Of a stretch of DNA of 64,000 nucleotides, positions 59,569-64,000 are shown piece by piece (position 1 is the stretch's first letter; every line of letters begins with the position of its first letter). This DNA is from Lasiosphaeria ovina. Taxonomy: Eukaryota > Ascomycota > Sordariomycetes > Sordariales > Lasiosphaeriaceae. Made by a program: the position numbers and the translations under genes. The notes under the pieces are model-generated. The model had not been told where the DNA came from and made no database searches. It was given only the letters and a program-made list of their open reading frames with translations. The DNA is taken from positions 1,488,001 through 1,552,000 of the forward strand of contig JAULSN010000007.1 in NCBI GenBank assembly GCA_033439765.1, read 5' to 3'.

Positions 59569-62541
59569 GCTGTTTCCTTATATCCATCACCTGTACCTGG
59601 AGCATCTCGGCCTCCTTCCATCGACCTTGGTTCCGGTATGTTGATGCCAGGTTGGCGATGCCGTTCAGCGTATCGGGATGCTCGTCTCCTAGCACTGCTT
59701 TTCGCAACTTTACAGCCTTTAACTGGAACTCCTCTGCATCTTTCCATCGACCTTGATAAGAGAAAAACCCAGCAACGCAATAGAAAAGCGATGCTCTCGC
59801 TACCCTCTCATCTTCCAACCCAGCGTCTTCGGACCCCAACACAGCATATACGTGTGGAAGGTATGCCCCGCATACTATGCGATTCTCAAAATTGCCATAT
59901 GGGTAAGCCTGTGATACTGCTAATAGCGCCTGTCCCGTAAATCGCTGCATTGTGCCCTTATTGATGAGCCACTTTCGAGTAACTAGCTGCACAAGCCGGT
60001 GCATATCTAAGTTGTGGGCTTTGTCTTCAGTAACGAAAGAAAATGCCTTTAAAACCCCTAAAGCCTTTGTGAGCTGTATTTTTCCACTTGGATCTCCCCC
60101 CTGCTGCTGTCTGTAGTGGGGAAAAAATTTTGATGGAATGGCCTGCCGATCAAAGAGACTCATGAGCGACAGGATTTCGCCCGCAAAGGCATTCTGCTGT
60201 TGAATCTGCTCAAATGAAAGGATCCATGTCTCCGCCACGGCACGAGGGGCCCCAGAGTCTCTGCCGACTGTTTCAAACTCCTCGCTTAGCAGATCCACGA
60301 GATTCTGGTCGCTTTGGTCTATAAGCTGAAGATAATCGCCGATTGTTGTAGTATTCTCTTGGATGAATGCTGTTGCCTGGACTAAGGCCAGCGGCAGATA
60401 CTCTAGTCGAGAAGAAAGCATTGATAGTTCCTCGGGAGCGAAGTCGACTTCGTCGAGTATTGTACGGAGTAACTGGCCTGACTCATCCTCGTCCATCTTC
60501 CTAATCTCTATAGGACCTTTTCCTTGTGTCAGCCTTAAGCCGGTTTGCTTGTTTCTAGTTGTGACGAGAATGGCGCCGTTAGTGCACTCGGGAAGGTAAC
60601 GTCCAAGGTTGCCGTCGGGACTAGGTATACCGGTAATTATAGGCTCTGCCTGCTGGCTGAAAAAGACCTCTGTGTCATCGGCATTGTCGATGACCATAAG
60701 CCACCTACCACAGTCCTCTCTCTCTAGCCATTTCTTTACCAGCAGTAACGTATCTATCTTGGGGTCGTCATAGCCGGGGACCTGACATTCTTGCGCGATG
60801 GAAGCGTACGCCTGGCGGAACCGTTCGGTATTGCTTGCGTGAACCCAGAAGACCGAAATTTCTGTGTATGTCTTTCGAAGCCAGTATGAGTATTCTAGAG
60901 CTATCTGCGTTTTCCTACATTGGTTAGAATAGTCTAGAAACGTAGGCAAGTAAACTAACCCAATGCCACCGAGACCGAAGAGTGCGATCCTCGACTGCGA
61001 AGCAGAGTTGAAAAGCTGCCGTTGGAGCTTCTTAAGGATAGATGAACGGCCGGTAAACATATTATTCTTCGGGTAAGGAACAAGAACTATAGCTATCGTC
61101 AGTGCTTTGCTCCTAGATAGTAGTAAGTCTACCTACACCATGGTCTGGTAGGCTGCTTTATAATATAGTGATATTCTAATAGAATTAATTAGTAGGTATT
61201 CCCAGTAACCTTTCCAACGAGTTATTACATACCTGGTAGCGAAGGCACCCAGTAGTCCAAAAAAGCCCTCATGCACGCTGCTGCTGTCGCCGCTGCGTAC
61301 CGCTGCCACGCTTTGGCCTTATGGCTATCTGCGTAGTCACACACGCCTTTGATGACCGCCATACATGGGAAGCTATCCCACACCCCCGCACCTTCCATTT
61401 CGAAGCCTATAATATCCTTTAGCTTCGCAATAGCGTTACGGTCTTTGGCTGACTTCATCACTGTATCGCCCGAGGCAATGAGACCAAAGTGGATGGCAGG
61501 CCGCAGATCGTCCTGCTCGAGTCGCTTGCGGGAGACCACCGGCCCGTTACAGCCACACTCCTGGCACGTCCCGGTGCCAATGTGGTGGTATGCTGCTACA
61601 AATAACCTATCATGGGCGCGGCCTGGGTAGTCGGCTGCTAGATCTGGGTCTTGCTTGCCTTGAATTGCAGTCAAATAGCTCATCATCTTATCTTGGAGCA
61701 TCTTTCGGTCACTCTTCAGCTTCGCCAGCAGAGCGCGAATCTCAGAGTTTGGTCTTCCAAGAGAGTCCAAAAGTGTTTCCTTTGGTACGAAGCGTTCAGG
61801 TAGCTGGCGCCCGAAATCATACTGGAAGATGCCCTCGGAGATGATGACGTCGCCGAGCAGGATCTCGTCGCCATTCGGGCTATTCGGGACAGCACCGCAG
61901 ACCCCGACCACAATTGCAAGCTTGATATTAGGGAAGCTTGCTCGACAGTCGGCGGCGACAGCCGCGGCGCTGGCTTTTCCTATGCCTGGCATATGGGCTA
62001 GCACGACGTTGTGGTGGCCGACGGCGCCAACAGAGTAAGCGTTGCGGTCGCCCGGGGCTTTGCCGTACGGCGAATCGTCGCCCCAGTGGTGGTCGAAGAA
62101 GGCGGCGACGGCACCGGCCTCAAGGGGGAGGGCACTAATTACTACAATCTCAAAGTCACGACGTGCGGCCGGGCGCCGCAGGGGAGTCATTGTTCGAGCG
62201 GGTATCGGCCCATAGGGGCTTTGTTGAGCTGCGTAGTCTTGTGTGTCCTTGGGCGATCCCTTGCTCGGGATTATATCTCCTAGGCCGTGGGATGGGTTAA
62301 CACCAGAAGGTGTGGCCTGAGCCGGAGATCGTTCTATCAGGTCTTGCTCGGTTGTCGCGTTGCCTGCGCTGGCTCTATGCGAGAAGTCACCGGGGTCTTG
62401 TTGGGCTGCGTGGTCTTGCGTGCTCTTAGGCGCTCTCGGGTTAATGCTAGAGGAGAAGGTCTGAGCCGGGGATTGCTCTATTAGGCCTTGCTCTGTTGTT
62501 ACGCTGTCTGCGCCGGATCTTCGTAGGGGTTGCTGTGGTCT
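59561..62541 (-). CDS. Fungal NLR: nucleoside-phosphorylase-like (PNP_UDP) domain, NB-ARC, short TPR tail
   Basis: Predicted non-self sensor of the fungal NLR class. Minus-strand exons are ..62541-61233, 61086-60960 and 60914-59561; the intron at 61087-61232 joins LPG to VLVPYP. The in-frame ATG at 62190 would give 812 residues. The open frame extends 117 clean codons further, to a CTTGCAG acceptor-like site at 62542, so an upstream first exon is likely. In numbering from 62190: PNP_UDP_1 about 14-310 (EIVVISALPLEAGAV, GVCGAVPNS, GDVIIS, FEMEGAGVWDSFP, KGVCDYADSHK), with family active-site motifs apparently intact; NB-ARC with P-loop GLGGIGKT (357-364), Walker B WLMVIDNADD, VTTRN and LPLAL; then one complete TPR (ASLFYC...LRKAVLG) and part of a second, ending abruptly QQP. 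Intact TPR arrays are usually much longer, so the C terminus may be truncated. Confidence 0.88.
62221..62520. repeat. Imperfect coding repeat in the NLR N-terminal extension
   Basis: Two diverged copies encode TTEQ(G/D)LIE(Q/R)SPAQ...NP followed by TQD(H/Y)AAQQ(D/S)P. At DNA level 62221-62376 resembles 62398-62515, with indels (offsets of 177 and 142 bases). The repeat preserves reading frame, which argues that this extension is translated. Confidence 0.65.
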
Positions 62542-62690
62542 CTGCAAGAGCTATATTTTGGGTAGTGATAGAAAGCGCCCCTTGTTGTAATCTAATGAAT
62601 TTTCATCTTATCTGTCTGCGAGGTGCGCGGCTCTTTGCCATGGATGCTTGGGGAAGGTGATCTTCAGGAGTATAGTTTCCCAACTGCTGC

Positions 62691-62837
62691 CTAACTACTA
62701 CGAAGCTGCAGAGTCCTCATAAGCGGGGTAGGGAGATAATCCAAGTCTTCCATAGCTGATTGGTGGCCCTGGCGCAGGGGCAATGCCTGGCTGCTGCTTG
62801 GCTCAGCCTGTCCCTCGTCTTCTGAGGCGCTAGGCAT
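62691..62837 (-). other. Possible short upstream ORF or first-exon remnant (48 codons)
   Basis: A short acidic, Ser/Gln-rich frame starts MPSASEDEGQAEP and ends LRSS-stop, 150 bases upstream of the NLR reading frame on the same strand. A GTGAGT donor and a TAG acceptor just before its ATG could splice it to more upstream sequence. It does not join the NLR frame at any good donor that I can see. It could be an upstream ORF, a degenerate exon or chance. Confidence 0.25.
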
Positions 62838-63056
62838 CTATTCATGATGTAATTAGTACTAGAATGTTCAGAATTTTCCGCGCTATAAGATGCAACTCAC
62901 GGCGTATTTTTGCGATCGCTTTTGGTGTATTTGGTGATGCAAAATGGAATTGAGGTCGCAAGTTATAGATGCCCACACATCCAAGGCACCTGTGAAGCGT
63001 AGATAGGGTCGTTCAATGGAACACGTTTGGACATCTGTCGGTCTTAAAGATACCAC

Positions 63057-63806
63057 TCATACTATTCTGAACTCCTCCAAGTTTCCAGTCGGCTCGTATG
63101 ATGTCAGGCCCTGCCCATTTACCACCGCCGGCTCAGCGTATAGCATGCCAGTGCTGACAAGTGTGTAGTATCCTGCCTTCTCCTGCCTCCTTAGTATCAA
63201 AGGCCGCAAACTTCCTTTTATGAGGCAAACCATATCCCCAGACTGTGGATGATTATCATGCCGATCGTAGCATCCCAGCATTCCACTCTCTGTCACAAAG
63301 TGACCTTTGCCGAGATGCTCCCAAAGATAGAGAAAGGAGGCATCGTGGATGTCAGCTGTGAACTCTCCACGAAGGCATCCCGCATATATAGCAGAGACTC
63401 TTCGCACTCGATCTGAGTGTCCTGGCTCGTTCCGAGTCGCCGAAAGTACCCCTACTGATGCAGCATATTGAAGCCATTCTTCCCGGCACTCCTGTTTCGA
63501 AATCCGGTTTAGAAGACTGGCTTCGTCTAGCAAAGCTTCGAATCTAGGGATTGTCGATCGTAGTATATGTGGCATTTCGTGGACATTACTCCTTATTGGT
63601 CCCCAAGACACGCCGCCGGCTGTCGCCGACACGACGCCGACCTGCCACCCCTCTACCAACAGTATACTACCGTCATCTATGAAAGATACGGGTCCATGGT
63701 GCTTGTCGCCGCATTCGTCCATACAGTCGGCGAGTTTCCGGAAGTCCGGGACCCAACTTGGATGATCGCCAAGATTGTCCTCGGTGGTATGTAGGTTCTC
63801 TTCTTT
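63057..63806 (-). pseudogene. C-terminal part of a HET-domain protein (gene fragment)
   Basis: Minus-strand open frame, about 221 residues from the ATG at 63722, but homology-like sequence begins earlier with DHPSWVPDFR (about 63764-63740). That motif normally sits in the middle of HET proteins. The end shows the usual HET C-terminal pattern GDMVCLIKGSLRPLILRR...GYYTLVSTGMLYAE. The N-terminal HET domain itself is not present before the right edge of the window. Upstream come two in-frame stops (63812-63807) and sequence that looks unrelated to HET proteins. I read it as a truncated gene; an exon of a gene continuing beyond the window is possible. Confidence 0.65.
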
Positions 63807-63809
63807 CTA

Positions 63810-63998
63810 CTACCCTATTTCATTAATAGCCTTCAAGATCGTGGCACGGTACTCGTGTACTAGATGGTCCGGGTTACCGAGCTCCTCGAATACCGCATCC
63901 ACTTGGTTCCATTACGGGCGGTGAATCACGATGTGGAGAACATGCCAGCGGCGGCCATGCTCAAAGAAGACGATAACGTCGCGTAGCACACCCTTCGA
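63810..63998 (-). pseudogene. Unrecognised protein-like fragment broken by one stop, running off the window
   Basis: Minus strand, in the same frame as the HET fragment. About 62 codons read VLRDVIVFFEHGRRWHVLHI..., a stop (TAA, 63914-63912), then WNQVDAVFEELGNPDHLVHE...AINEIG and a double stop. Apart from the single internal stop it looks like real protein sequence. CAA to TAA there is a CpA change compatible with RIP. I do not recognise the family. It may come from an element inserted in the HET gene. Confidence 0.4.
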
Positions 63999-64000
63999 GT

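Overview
The window is nuclear DNA of a filamentous ascomycete (Pezizomycotina, most likely a sordariomycete). The genes carry short GT..AG introns with CTAAC/CTGAC-type branch sites. They are separated by long gene-poor stretches full of homopolymers and microsatellites. The content is typical of mould genomes: a cellular RNA-dependent RNA polymerase, a GPI-anchored GH18 chitinase with LysM, a double-telobox Myb protein, HET-domain genes and a PNP/NB-ARC/TPR NLR. I see no bacterial or viral genes, no rRNA, and no tRNA I could support.

Left part (1-26.4 kb), conserved core genes: a Rap/Rsr1-type small GTPase (8 exons); a 920-residue single-pass membrane protein with an EGF-like ectodomain, preceded by an 8 kb gene-free stretch; a signal-peptide and membrane-anchored protein resembling fungal DUF7728; a 1442-residue RNA-dependent RNA polymerase for RNA silencing; and a mitochondrial D-lactate dehydrogenase (6 exons).

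Middle (26.4-46.5 kb): a 9 kb gene desert containing an exceptional pure C tract of 196 bases; ribosomal protein eS4 (3 exons); the telomere-repeat-binding Tay1/Teb1-type Myb gene directly upstream of it; and a GH18 chitinase of about 1388 residues with a very large repeated Ser/Thr domain. Telomere-like TTAGGG motifs lie in the eS4 promoter, next to the gene whose product would be expected to bind them.

Right part (46.5-64 kb): another 7 kb gene desert, including an AT-richer stretch almost free of open frames and so probably decayed. Then come a Mid2/Wsc-like mucin-type membrane protein, a small secreted Cys-containing protein, and a copy of a short TIR element whose sister copy lies near 14.8 kb. 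The window ends in an allorecognition/immunity-type region. It holds a HET-domain pseudogene with stop codons in RIP-compatible contexts, an NLR with a nucleoside-phosphorylase-like N-terminal domain, an NB-ARC domain and a short TPR tail, and the C-terminal part of a second HET gene.

Exon boundaries were derived by eye from splice signals and frame continuity. Family assignments come from recognised motifs, not from database searches.
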